This document shows, one piece after another, positions 33,859-42,731 of a DNA stretch of 64,000 nt. The stretch lies in NCBI GenBank assembly GCA_965371785.1, contig CBDUZS010000003.1:9810-73809 (forward strand), in the 5' to 3' direction. Within the stretch, counting starts at the first letter, position 1. Each line of letters opens with the position of its first letter. The notes beneath the pieces are model-generated. The model was not told the DNA's origin, searched no databases, and saw only the letters and a program-made list of their open reading frames with translations. Both the position numbers and the translations under genes were made by a program. The DNA is from CBDUZS01 sp965371785 (GTDB lineage: Bacteria; Fermentibacterota; Fermentibacteria; Fermentibacterales; JCC-6).

Positions 33859-34863
33859 TCACTCCTGATCGGGAGAGTGCGTTAGAATTCTGGAGACCCT
33901 GCCTGCCACAACACCTGCCATCGCCGCAACGGCTGTGATGTTCAGCATGAAGAAACAATAGACATTGAAGAGGATACCGCGTTCCTTCGTGGTGAACCTG
34001 AAGAAATACCTGTGATGCACTAGCTTGAGGATGACCAGGAATCCGGGAAGGAACCAGGAATAACCGGCACAGGGTAATCCCAGACCATAGGCCACCGGAA
34101 CCAGGAGTGCAGCCAGTGTGAGCAGAGCGGACAGCAGAAAGCCTGCCTTTCTGTGGGGGGAGACCCATGTCTTCGTATCGTATGTGGAGATGACCCTTGT
34201 CGATCTCGCGAAGAGTAGTGATCTGTGGAACACCTTCCAGAGCACGATCCGGTTGCCCGGGTAGTAGTGATGGAACGTCAGCTGCTCATCGTAGAACACC
34301 TTCGTGTGCTTCAATATGCCGATGGCTAGCTCATGATCCTCGATGTCCGCTCCCTTGTAGGATTCGTTGAACCCCCCTATTCTGAAGAACAGTGCTTTGC
34401 TGACTGCTCCCAGCGTGGAGCTCCAGCAATTTACGAACCCCGTCTCGACTCCGCCGTAGTGGCAGACCTCCCGTTCCTCACTGAGCCAGTAGTTCCCGAT
34501 GGAGGTATTGCGGAGAGGTGGGAACTCGAGCTTTCCGAAGAGTGCCTGGACATCGTCCTTCCCGAACCTGTCGCTGATGCGCTGGAGCCCGCCGGGATCG
34601 ATTGTGATATCCGAATCGCAGAAGACCAGAACATCTCCGTGAGCGATCCTGGCAGCTGCGTTCCTGCTCGCTGCGGGGCCGAGGTTCTCTTCGTTCTCGA
34701 TAAGCTTGCAGGGATACTGCAGGGCAATCCCGACTGAGTCATCCGACGAGCCGTCATCAACGAAGATCAGCTCGTAATCCTCGAATCCGTTGTTGGTGAT
34801 GGACCTGAAGAATTAGTGAAGCAGGTCGGCCTTGTTGTAGTTGACGGCGATTATAGACAGCAT
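33859..34863 (-). pseudogene. Family 2 glycosyltransferase with an in-frame TAA at codon 17
   Basis: Read through one stop, the 335-codon frame encodes a GT2 enzyme. It starts MLSIIAVNYNKADLLH, then has FVDDGSSDDS, NEENLGPAASRNAAA, the DxD-type FCDSDITIDPGG, a GGFNESYKGADIEDHELA acceptor region, and two or three C-terminal transmembrane helices (about residues 235-275 and 300-325). Codon 17 is TAA (34815-34813), where family members carry a polar residue in LLxxFFRSI. Only one base needs changing. No good restart exists until a TTG at 34314. Either a real loss of function or a sequence error of the same G-to-T kind as in thrS. Probable role: membrane-linked sugar transfer in surface polysaccharide synthesis, upstream of the radical SAM gene. 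Confidence 0.82.
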
Positions 34864-35004
34864 GACGTTGGCAAGCCTGTTTGCCTCAGCAGATTGCGTT
34901 TACAGGGAAGATATAGCTCATTTCAGCCCAGCCTTCACAGAATACGGTAGCATAACCGGGTGCGGTTTTCCTTGCCAGAGAGTGATTCCACTGCTTTCCG
35001 ATGT

Positions 35005-35619
35005 TCACCAGTCTTTGAAAAAGCACTTCTTCTCTGAAACCCGTCCCGTTGCATCGAAGAAGACACCCTCCATCTCGAGCAGAGAACGCTTCATCCCGGC
35101 TCCGCCCCGGTATCCGCCGGGTGAGCCATCGGATCGTATTGTCCTGTGGCAAGGTATCAGAAGTGGAAAGGGATTGTTTGCCAGTGCCGCTCCCGTCGCT
35201 CGGGCAGCCCTGTCATTCCCGATAAATTCCGCGATGGAGCCATACGTGCTGACACATCCCCGGGGAATGCCATGTTCAGTATGCAGGACTTTCTGCTGAA
35301 ACCGTGAGCACGTATCCAGACGGGTGATGTCGAGTGAAAAGCGGATATCATCCCCGCTCAGGAATGAAACAATCCTTTCTGCGACAGCGTCTATTTCGGC
35401 ACAGGAGGAAGAAATCGATTCCGGAAAGAATTCGGTTACGAGCCGTTCTGCAGAGGATCCTTCCCCGGAAAGGAAGACACGAAGTATTTCCGGTCGACCC
35501 CGGTCCAGGGACCAGAGGACTGCAACCGGACCGAACCGGGTCTCACGGTAACAGCAGGATCGAGCAGAGTCGTGCCGTGATTCCAGATTCAACTGGCTGA
35601 CAGGGCAGTTCATACTCAT
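35005..35619 (-). CDS. ogt: Methylated-DNA-protein-cysteine methyltransferase
   Basis: Suicide DNA-repair enzyme that transfers alkyl groups from O6-alkylguanine to its own cysteine. 204 aa; the C-terminal half has FQQKVLHTEHGIPRGCVSTYGSIAEFIG, then the active-site block LIPCHRTIRSDGSPGGYRGG with the acceptor Cys in PCHR. The N-terminal half is divergent. The start is the first of two close ATGs (35619 or 35613). It lies 141 bp upstream of the glycosyltransferase; that gap holds no evident gene. It could equally be labelled MGMT/Ada-C. Confidence 0.92.
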   Translation of the reverse strand: MSMNCPVSQLNLESRHDSARSCCYRETRFGPVAVLWSLDRGRPEILRVFLSGEGSSAERLVTEFFPESISSSCAEIDAVAERIVSFLSGDDIRFSLDITRLDTCSRFQQKVLHTEHGIPRGCVSTYGSIAEFIGNDRAARATGAALANNPFPLLIPCHRTIRSDGSPGGYRGGAGMKRSLLEMEGVFFDATGRVSEKKCFFKDW

Positions 35620-35686
35620 TTATCCGCCGGTCACCTCCTGTTTTTCTATATATCCAGTACACCTCTCGGTGTCATCCGGATCTCCC

Positions 35687-35722
35687 GGGGGGGGGTTGAC
35701 CCTGCCGATTGGTCTGTATTGA
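35687..35722 (+). promoter_or_regulatory. Candidate promoter preceded by a run of nine G
   Basis: G9 (35687-35695) abuts TTGACC (35696-35701). A weak TATTGA (35717-35722) follows at 15-bp spacing, or GAATAC (35721-35726) at 19 bp. It lies in the divergent gap between ogt and the GGDEF gene. The homopolymer could vary in length, but it lies outside the -35/-10 spacer. Confidence 0.3.
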
Positions 35723-35749
35723 ATACACTTGCTGGCAGGGAGGGTAAAC

Positions 35750-36652
35750 GTGAGACTGCCCGGGGATCTGGACGCAGGTTTTCTTGACAGCCTCTTCGAG
35801 GCGGCATGTGTCCTCGATCTGGATCAGACCATACTGTTCTGGAACAATGCCGCGATGGAGATCACTGGAATCTCCGCGGATACGGTGACGGGGCTTAAAT
35901 GCGCCGATTCCAGGCTCGAGCCTGTTGATATGGACGGAAAACAGCTTTACTGCGATGATTCCTGTCCCGCGGTCGAAGCCATCCGCAGCGGTTCCGAAGT
36001 GAGGAAGCAGGTCTTCCTGATGCACAGGGAAGGTCATCGCATCCCGATCAGGATGAAGGTCATTCCCCTCGGCGGGAAAGAAGACGTCGAGGGTGCTCTC
36101 ATCCTGTTCCGCGAGGATGCGCTTCTCGAAGAGCTTCGTGAACGTCTGCGCGAACTGGAGAAGCTTTCCTGCGTGGACAGTATCACTGGTGTTGCGAACA
36201 GGCGTCATGCGGTCCATCACATACAGTCGAAAAAGGCGGAGCTGGAGAGGTATGGAAACAGCTTTGCATTGTTCCTGGTCGATGTGGATGGATTCGATGC
36301 CATCAACAGGGAATTCGGACACTTTACGGGAGACAGGGTACTTCGCATGGTTGCGAACTCCGTTATCTGTACGCTCAGACCCTTCGATCTGCTTGCCCGG
36401 TGGGGGGCAGATGAGTTCATCGTATCCGTCTGGCACACGTGCGAGGACGATCTGAAAGGTATAGGGGAAAGGATACGGATGATCGTGAGTTCCTCGACAC
36501 TGACTTCTCCGGGGGGACCGGTGAGCACATCCGTCTCGATTGCAGGTGCCGTTGCCAGGGCAGATGAGACGACGGATGATCTCATCGAGCGGATGGAGGA
36601 TCTCTTGAGACGGGCGAAGAAAGAGGGAGGCAACAGAGTCCTGACGGAATAG
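35750..36652 (+). CDS. PAS-GGDEF signalling protein with a degenerate GGDEF motif
   Basis: 300 aa, no membrane helix. A PAS domain (about 8-120; LFEAACVLDLDQTILFWNNAA, then IPIRMKVIPL) is followed by a GGDEF domain (about 140-295; DSITGVANRRHAVHHI, DVDGFDAINREFGHFTGD). The signature reads RWGADEF, with Ala replacing the second Gly, so cyclic di-GMP synthesis may be reduced or lost. GTG at 35750 has GGGAGGG upstream and is preferred to the TTG at 35729. It precedes hisS by 12 bp. Confidence 0.85.
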   Translation: MRLPGDLDAGFLDSLFEAACVLDLDQTILFWNNAAMEITGISADTVTGLKCADSRLEPVDMDGKQLYCDDSCPAVEAIRSGSEVRKQVFLMHREGHRIPIRMKVIPLGGKEDVEGALILFREDALLEELRERLRELEKLSCVDSITGVANRRHAVHHIQSKKAELERYGNSFALFLVDVDGFDAINREFGHFTGDRVLRMVANSVICTLRPFDLLARWGADEFIVSVWHTCEDDLKGIGERIRMIVSSSTLTSPGGPVSTSVSIAGAVARADETTDDLIERMEDLLRRAKKEGGNRVLTE

Positions 36653-36664
36653 AGGGCTGGATCG

Positions 36665-37981
36665 ATGCAACTGAGCAGAAAACCATTAACGGGTATGCGG
36701 CAGCGCTACCCCGACACGATGCGGATAGAGAATTACGTTCTGGACGCCATCAGGAGAGCCGGTCTGTCTTACGGCTTCGAGGAGTATGACGCTCCCATTC
36801 TCGAACCGCTCGAGCTGTTCCTTGCCAAATCTGGAACCGAGCTTGCCAGGGAGCAGAGTTATAACTTCATCGACAAGGGTGATCGCGAGATAATACTGAG
36901 ACCTGAATTGACCCCCTCTCTTGCACGAATGGTGGCTGCTGGAGGTGAACTCCTCTGGCCTCTCAGATGGATGTCTTTCCCTCTCTGTTACAGGTACGAG
37001 CGTCCCCAACGCGGTCGCGCACGAGAATTCCTGCAGTTCAACTGTGACGTATTGGGGTGTGAAGAACCACAGGCTGAACTGGATGTTTTTCTGGTTCTCA
37101 ACCGCATCATGGGCAATCTTGGTGCAGATCTGAACACTTTCAGGATTGCCTGGTCCAGCAGACAGCTGGTTTCGTGCTGCCTCGAGAGAGCCGGGCTTAC
37201 CCCGGGGGAACTGTCCGGAGCATTTGCAGCGATCGACAGGAAGGCGAAGATGGAGCCTCCCGTATGGGCTGACTTCCTGTCCGACAGGTTTGACGACCAG
37301 AGCAAGGTGTCTGCCATCAGGAAATTTGCAGAGATCGAGGATCTCGAAGATCCATGGGTGGCCTCCCTGGTTGGTGATGAGGAATTCTACATCGAACTGT
37401 GCAAGTTCCAGCGCATGCTGGTCGAAAGCGGTCTCGATGCCGCCGTCTTCGATCCGGTTATCGTACGCGGTCTCGATTACTACACCGGAATCGTCTTCGA
37501 GCTCGTGGACACCGGATCGCAGAACAGGAGGTCTCTGTGCGGGGGAGGACGATACGACGATCTCGTTGGTCTTTTCGGTGGTAAGAATGTGTCGGGCGTG
37601 GGCTTCGGGCTGGGTATCCTTACCCTCACTCTCTTTCTGGAGACTTACGGTCTGATCCCGGGAGACGTGGGCCGATCACGTGAAGCGCAGTTGTTCATGA
37701 CCGTCTACAGCCCCGACGTGAGAGGTGCTGCTCTGAGCTCAGCCGAGGTGCTCAGGAATGGTGGTATTGCAGTCGAGATGTACCTGGGAAAAAAGGATCT
37801 CTCTAAACAGTTCAGACTTGCATCAAGGCTTGGAATACCATGGGTTGCCGTAATCGGTCCTGACGAGGTGGGAACTTCCACCATCAATCTGAAGAACATG
37901 GAAACCGGACAGCAGTACAACGTACCCCTGGAAGACGTCCCGGCAATACTTGCGGTCCGCGATTCGACACACCTTTGCTGA
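36665..37981 (+). CDS. hisS: Histidyl-tRNA synthetase
   Basis: Class II synthetase, 438 aa. Motif 2 region YRYERPQRGRAREFLQFNCD, histidine-specific RGLDYYTGIVFE and GGGRYDDL, and a C-terminal anticodon-binding domain (LFMTVYSPDV to IIGPDEVG-like VIGPDEVG). Presence of both His-A motifs and the anticodon domain argues for HisS rather than the regulatory HisZ. The start is ATG at 36665 close to the GGDEF stop. It is separated from the next gene by 37 bp. Confidence 0.93.
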   Translation: MQLSRKPLTGMRQRYPDTMRIENYVLDAIRRAGLSYGFEEYDAPILEPLELFLAKSGTELAREQSYNFIDKGDREIILRPELTPSLARMVAAGGELLWPLRWMSFPLCYRYERPQRGRAREFLQFNCDVLGCEEPQAELDVFLVLNRIMGNLGADLNTFRIAWSSRQLVSCCLERAGLTPGELSGAFAAIDRKAKMEPPVWADFLSDRFDDQSKVSAIRKFAEIEDLEDPWVASLVGDEEFYIELCKFQRMLVESGLDAAVFDPVIVRGLDYYTGIVFELVDTGSQNRRSLCGGGRYDDLVGLFGGKNVSGVGFGLGILTLTLFLETYGLIPGDVGRSREAQLFMTVYSPDVRGAALSSAEVLRNGGIAVEMYLGKKDLSKQFRLASRLGIPWVAVIGPDEVGTSTINLKNMETGQQYNVPLEDVPAILAVRDSTHLC

Positions 37982-38018
37982 TGTCCGTTATTCTACATGG
38001 ATCAGACGGCAGGATCAG

Positions 38019-40346
38019 ATGCAGGCTGAAGTAAGACCGATTCTCAAGGCGCCGAGATCAAGGCTTGTATGGGTGCTGGCATCGGTTATTGCTGCCGCTC
38101 TTCTCTTCGTACCCCGTCTTCTGCCCGATCTCGTCATGTACGCCGCTTTCACTGCGGCACTTGCCGGGTCGATGTTGTACATCGGTCTTGCCGGTCAGTT
38201 CTCCGGACTGAGTCTCTCCCGCCGGCTTGGTCTGGTTCTTCTGACCGTACTCGTAATGTGGCTCCTGTCCGTACTGCTGCCGTCACTTGAAACGGTGCCC
38301 GTTTCCCCCGACTCCGTTGAAGCCGCAGAAACGGAGGAAGCCGCGCAGCAGGAATCCCTGATCCTGCCCGATTCCTCAATGCATCTCAGGGACTCCATCG
38401 ACCGTCTATCGATGAGCAGCCGGCACTTCTTCAGTGATGTCATGACCATCGAATCGGCAGGTCCTTTCAGTGAGATTCTGGGTGTGCTGGGAGACGCAAC
38501 GGGTGCAACCGCAGGAGTCTTTGTGGAAACGGTCTTTTCCGCATCCAATATCGGTTACTCCGACAGCATTCATCAGGCAGCACCCGAGAGGCTCCGCAAC
38601 CCGAGACTGCTCCTGATCACCCTGTCGGGCGCGGCTTCCGCCGTACTGCTTCTTGTTCTCCTGAGGGGTCTGGTAATGGTAGACAGAAAGGGGAGCACCC
38701 TCAGGACGTTCAGAGTCCTCGTTATCCTCGTCTTTCTCCAGGTTTTCTACGTTGCTCTCGGGCTCGAGAACCTTGCGATAATGAGCAGGACGTACATTGT
38801 CGATCTACAGATCAACATCCCCTACGTGCTGGTGATCCTGTGGGCGGTGGTCAACGGATTCAGAAACAAGTGGATCAATTACCTCAACAGGTCGTCGAAG
38901 TACCTGCTCCTTCTTGGCAGCGGTGTGGTTGCGGTCCTTTCATGGAATATTCTGCAGGACTATATGAACGGGCAGCTCACGATGGCGGGAGTTGCCGCCG
39001 GCACACTGTGGGGAACGGTTGCGACCGTAATTACCATTTACAGTGGAATGGCATTCATCTCACTGCTCATGCAGCTTCCTGCTGCCAAGCTGCTGGACAA
39101 GAAGTTCAACGAACTCCGAACACTGCAGGGGCTCAGTCAGATTGTCCATTCGACGATTAACAGGGAGAGACTCTCCTCCATTGCCGTGGATCTGGGGAGG
39201 AATCTGATAGGAGCTGACCTCAGCTGGATCGTTCTTCTTCGAAAGGACTCGGGGTTCGAACTGAAGGCTGCGGCCGGGACCGATGCGGTTCGTCTCGAAG
39301 TACTGTCGGATGACTGGTATCGCAACCTGATGGACAGGCTGGTCAATTCCAACGGCTGCCTGCTGTTGAACAACTTCCCCAGGAGTCAGCTCGGCAGAAC
39401 CGTTGGGAAGGGATTCCCGAGGACAGGCTCTCTTATCGCTTCGATAATCGAACTCCAGGGGGAGAAGATCGGTATCCTCCTTTCTGCGGGCACCAAACAG
39501 TTCGCTTTTACCGATGACATCAGAGAGGTGTACAGTACCTTTGCCAGGCAGATAGCAGTCGCATTCAGCACATCCCGTCTCATCGAATCAAGCATAGAAA
39601 GGGAAAGACTCGAGGAAGAGCTCAGCCTTGCCCGGGGCATTCAGATGAGCCTTCTTCCGGCGGAACTCCCGGTTATAAAGGGATACGATATCTCTGCGAT
39701 AAGTGTGCCGAGCAGGAAGGTCGGAGGTGATTTCTACGATGCCATCCACATGGCCGATGGCAGGTGCGCAATAGCCATTGCGGACGTTGCGGGCAAGGGA
39801 GCTTCCGCTGCTCTTCTGATGGCAGCGCTCCAGGCCGGCCTTCATGCTCTGCTGGAGGATTCTGTCAGCGTTACCGGTATCGTCACGAAACTGAACCAGC
39901 TTGCTTTCAACAGAATGCCCGAGGACAAATTCATTACTTTCTTTCTCGGTTTCCTCGATCCTGTCGAGCATACGTTTACTTACTGCAGTGCGGGACATGA
40001 TTATCCACTTCTGGTCAGGTCCGATGGATCCGTAATCGAACTCGGTCAAGGAGGGCTTGTTCTCGGTGTTCTCGAGCGAGTGGACTACGAACACGGGAAG
40101 GTCAGTTTTCATCCGGGAGACAGGTTGATTCTCTACACCGACGGGATAACCGAGACCTTTGACTCAGAAGGCAAAGAGGAGTTCGGAAGGGAAAGGCTGC
40201 TCAACATCCTCAGGAACCACCCCTCCTTTTCCGCGTCTGAGTTACTGGAAAGGGTGATCTACCTGGTCGATTCGTACAGGGGAGACTCTTCCCAGGCTGA
40301 CGACATGACTCTTGTGATCGTTACTGGATTGGAAAATAATGTCTGA
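38019..40346 (+). CDS. Membrane-bound RsbU-type PP2C phosphatase with GAF domain
   Basis: 775 aa. An N-terminal region with about eight transmembrane helices (about 15-375) leads to a GAF-like domain (about 395-540) and a SpoIIE/PP2C phosphatase domain (about 560-775). Phosphatase motifs are SRKVGGDFYDA, AIADVAGKGASAALLMA, CSAGHDYPL, LILYTDGITE and the final ADDMTLVIV, including the metal-binding Asp residues. RsbU-type proteins dephosphorylate STAS anti-anti-sigma partners; none is encoded nearby, so its partner is elsewhere. ATG at 38019 gives a start just before the first helix. It overlaps the next gene by 8 bp. Confidence 0.9.
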   Translation: MQAEVRPILKAPRSRLVWVLASVIAAALLFVPRLLPDLVMYAAFTAALAGSMLYIGLAGQFSGLSLSRRLGLVLLTVLVMWLLSVLLPSLETVPVSPDSVEAAETEEAAQQESLILPDSSMHLRDSIDRLSMSSRHFFSDVMTIESAGPFSEILGVLGDATGATAGVFVETVFSASNIGYSDSIHQAAPERLRNPRLLLITLSGAASAVLLLVLLRGLVMVDRKGSTLRTFRVLVILVFLQVFYVALGLENLAIMSRTYIVDLQINIPYVLVILWAVVNGFRNKWINYLNRSSKYLLLLGSGVVAVLSWNILQDYMNGQLTMAGVAAGTLWGTVATVITIYSGMAFISLLMQLPAAKLLDKKFNELRTLQGLSQIVHSTINRERLSSIAVDLGRNLIGADLSWIVLLRKDSGFELKAAAGTDAVRLEVLSDDWYRNLMDRLVNSNGCLLLNNFPRSQLGRTVGKGFPRTGSLIASIIELQGEKIGILLSAGTKQFAFTDDIREVYSTFARQIAVAFSTSRLIESSIERERLEEELSLARGIQMSLLPAELPVIKGYDISAISVPSRKVGGDFYDAIHMADGRCAIAIADVAGKGASAALLMAALQAGLHALLEDSVSVTGIVTKLNQLAFNRMPEDKFITFFLGFLDPVEHTFTYCSAGHDYPLLVRSDGSVIELGQGGLVLGVLERVDYEHGKVSFHPGDRLILYTDGITETFDSEGKEEFGRERLLNILRNHPSFSASELLERVIYLVDSYRGDSSQADDMTLVIVTGLENNV

Positions 40347-40689
40347 TAGTACGTTACGGGACTTTTTGAAAGACAGGCAGAAACTCGATGAAACCGTGCT
40401 AGGCTACGCTGACAGTACGGTGAAGCGCTTCTACAGCCTGGATGCCGCCGCGTACAGGGATGGTTCACTTTCATCACGCTCGAAAGAGCTCCTCGGACTC
40501 GTGGCCTCTCTTGTCCTGAGATGTGACGACTGCATTACATGGCATCTTTCCAGATGTTACGAGGAGGGCGTCTCAACGGAGGAACTGGTCGAAACGCTAG
40601 GCATCGGTATGCTGGTCGGTGGCTCCGTAACAATTCCACATGTCCGGAAGCTTCTGGATCACTGGAGCAGACTGCTGGAGGAAAAATGA
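40339..40689 (+). CDS. Carboxymuconolactone decarboxylase/AhpD-like protein
   Basis: 116 aa, all-helical AhpD fold. The active-site region LRCDDCITWH carries the CxxC plus His of AhpD-type alkylhydroperoxidases, suggesting a thiol-disulfide or peroxidase role rather than decarboxylation. It overlaps both neighbours (8 bp upstream, 4 bp downstream as ATGA), placing it in one operon with the phosphatase and a Met-sulfoxide reductase, which suits an oxidative-stress function. Confidence 0.88.
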   Translation: MSDSTLRDFLKDRQKLDETVLGYADSTVKRFYSLDAAAYRDGSLSSRSKELLGLVASLVLRCDDCITWHLSRCYEEGVSTEELVETLGIGMLVGGSVTIPHVRKLLDHWSRLLEEK

Positions 40690-41201
40690 TCGCTTCCTCG
40701 AGGAGGGAAGAGGTCCTCAGGGAACTGCGGAAGAGAACACGGAACATTCTGGCCGAATCCCTGACGGCAGAAGAAGGGCTGGAGGAGTTGTGTAAAATGC
40801 TCCGGTCTGCCGGTCTCGATTACGACTGGGTCGGTTTCTACCTCGTTAGTCCGGCAGAGAAGGATACTCTTTTCCTTGGCCCCTTCGCGGGGGAACCAAC
40901 GGACCACGTCGTGATTCCTTTCGGAAGCGGAATATGCGGACAGGCTGCCGCGGCGGAAGAGACATGCGTAGTGGCCGATGTGGCAGCAGAATCGAACTAT
41001 CTGTCATGCAGCTCGTCGGTGAGATCTGAAGCGGTCATCCCGCTCTTCTCCGATGGAAGGCTGGTGGGAGAGCTGGATATCGATTCGCATACCCCCAACG
41101 CATTCAAAAGGATCGATATGGAGTTTCTTACCGGTGTAGCCGAGCTGGCTTCGAGTGCCGCAGCAGAAATGCTGGCAGGACATGACCGTCCCGGAAGCTG
41201 A
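40686..41201 (+). CDS. msrC: GAF-domain free methionine-(R)-sulfoxide reductase
   Basis: 171 aa, a single GAF domain matching fRMsr: DWVGFYLV, FGSGICGQAAAAEETCVVADV, SNYLSCSSSVRSEAVIPLF and GELDIDSHTPNAF. Cys in GICGQ region, ETC and LSC correspond to catalytic and resolving cysteines. It reduces free Met-(R)-O using thioredoxin. The start is ATG at 40686 overlapping the AhpD-like stop. Together with AhpD it forms a small oxidative-repair pair in an otherwise anaerobic-looking genome. Confidence 0.88.
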   Translation: MIASSRREEVLRELRKRTRNILAESLTAEEGLEELCKMLRSAGLDYDWVGFYLVSPAEKDTLFLGPFAGEPTDHVVIPFGSGICGQAAAAEETCVVADVAAESNYLSCSSSVRSEAVIPLFSDGRLVGELDIDSHTPNAFKRIDMEFLTGVAELASSAAAEMLAGHDRPGS

Positions 41202-42684
41202 TCCTTCCGGCCCGGGCAGGTCGGGATTCAGGGGAGCGTTCAGCTCCCGTGCCGTAACTGCAGGTCTCCTGGTCCTTTCAATCCTCTTCGTTGCCGGCAT
41301 TCTTCTCGAAGGCTTTCTTCCCGTTGCTGCCGTACTCGCCGTGTTGATGATTCTCTTCATGATCAGCGGTTCAGGTGTGCGGATTCTCGCTCTCGTTCTC
41401 GGGCTGCATATCGTTCTCACGCTTTCCCAGCTCCAGTTCTACAGTGTATACCTCGGTTTTCTCAGGATAAGACCAGACGATATGCTCGTACTGTGGCTGG
41501 GTATTGTCTGGATCGGTGCAGTTATCGATGGCAGAACTTGCGGCATCAGGTACGGTTTCTCAGGCAGGCTGATAGTCGTTTTCCTGCTCCTGATCGGAAT
41601 CGCCTCGCTGAGAGGTCTTGCCGGGAACGTTGAATCGTCTGCCGTGGCCATACAGGTAAAGACCTTCGGAGGGTACCTCTTCTTCTTTCCCGCTATGTGG
41701 ATTGTCAGGAACGGAAAGGCACGGAGAATCCTGTGGATCGTGATTCTCTCAGCGGGAATTATTGCCGCGCTGATCTTCATGATGAAGGGTATCACCGGTA
41801 TTGGAGAGGGAGTCTACTACCGGGCAACGACAGGTCTCCGGATCGCAACCAAGCAGCCGAATGCAATTGCCGCGACCATGCTGGTTCTGATAGCAATGCT
41901 GTGGAAAGCACGGAAGAAACCAGCTCTTCTGATAGCAATTCCCGCGCTGGTTGCGATGATCGGTGCAATCATAATATCACAGACCAGGGCGTTATGGATC
42001 GGTGTCATCCTGTCCCTGGCCGCAGCCTGGGTTCTCAACATGTTCAGGCGAGAGGAGGGTGTCTCACTCCGCAGGAAACTGGTAGTAACGGCGGGAGCGG
42101 CCCTTCTCATTCTCCTGCTGTCGATTTTCGTGATCTCTCAGCTTGGAATCATCTCGGGAGAGGATATCGCGGAGAGGACCGAATCCGAATCGGGGAATTA
42201 CCTCAGGGATACATCGGTGCTGGCCAGACTGCTGTCCTGGAGTGCGGTAGCCGAGGAGATGACGGGCGCATCCGTACTCTTTGGCCGTGGGTTCGGAGCA
42301 ACGATAACTTACTACAGACCCGATTACTACTCGGTGAGGACTCTTTTCTACGTGGACGGATCCTTCTTTCAGACGGCTCTCAACATGGGGCTGCTGGGCT
42401 GCCTGATACTCGGGCTGATATGGGCAGTTGCCATCGGAGGTTCCGCAAAGCTCTTCCTGCGAACCAGGGATCCGGATAGAGCAGCATCGGCTCTCGGTAT
42501 ATTCTGTGCCCTCTCCGCCATCCTGGTCGCCTCGGTTACGGCGTCCCCGATCACCAGTTATCGCTACACCGTGTTCTGGGCTCTGCTGATGGCTCTTCTG
42601 CAAACGGAGCTGAACATCGAGAAGGATCAGGCTCATCTCCCGGCTCACGCTACCGGTAAACCTTCACAGAATGTTGTATATTAA
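41182..42684 (+). CDS. O-antigen ligase/polymerase-like membrane protein
   Basis: 500 aa with about eleven or twelve transmembrane helices and one large periplasmic loop (about residues 325-395; ERTESESGNYLRDTSVLARLLSWSAV, FGRGFGAT). That arrangement is typical of the Wzy/WaaL O-antigen ligase family. ATG at 41182 starts within the end of the preceding gene. It probably acts in surface polysaccharide assembly; ligase versus polymerase cannot be separated from sequence alone. Confidence 0.82.
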   Translation: MTVPEADPSGPGRSGFRGAFSSRAVTAGLLVLSILFVAGILLEGFLPVAAVLAVLMILFMISGSGVRILALVLGLHIVLTLSQLQFYSVYLGFLRIRPDDMLVLWLGIVWIGAVIDGRTCGIRYGFSGRLIVVFLLLIGIASLRGLAGNVESSAVAIQVKTFGGYLFFFPAMWIVRNGKARRILWIVILSAGIIAALIFMMKGITGIGEGVYYRATTGLRIATKQPNAIAATMLVLIAMLWKARKKPALLIAIPALVAMIGAIIISQTRALWIGVILSLAAAWVLNMFRREEGVSLRRKLVVTAGAALLILLLSIFVISQLGIISGEDIAERTESESGNYLRDTSVLARLLSWSAVAEEMTGASVLFGRGFGATITYYRPDYYSVRTLFYVDGSFFQTALNMGLLGCLILGLIWAVAIGGSAKLFLRTRDPDRAASALGIFCALSAILVASVTASPITSYRYTVFWALLMALLQTELNIEKDQAHLPAHATGKPSQNVVY

Positions 42685-42731
42685 CCACTGATCTCCAGGT
42701 AGTACTGACTCCGAAGGGATACCGGTCAGAC

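Noticed and set aside
36665..37981. HisZ (regulatory subunit of ATP phosphoribosyltransferase)
   Set aside because: The His-A motifs and an anticodon-binding domain are present and there are no histidine-biosynthesis neighbours, so HisS is preferred.
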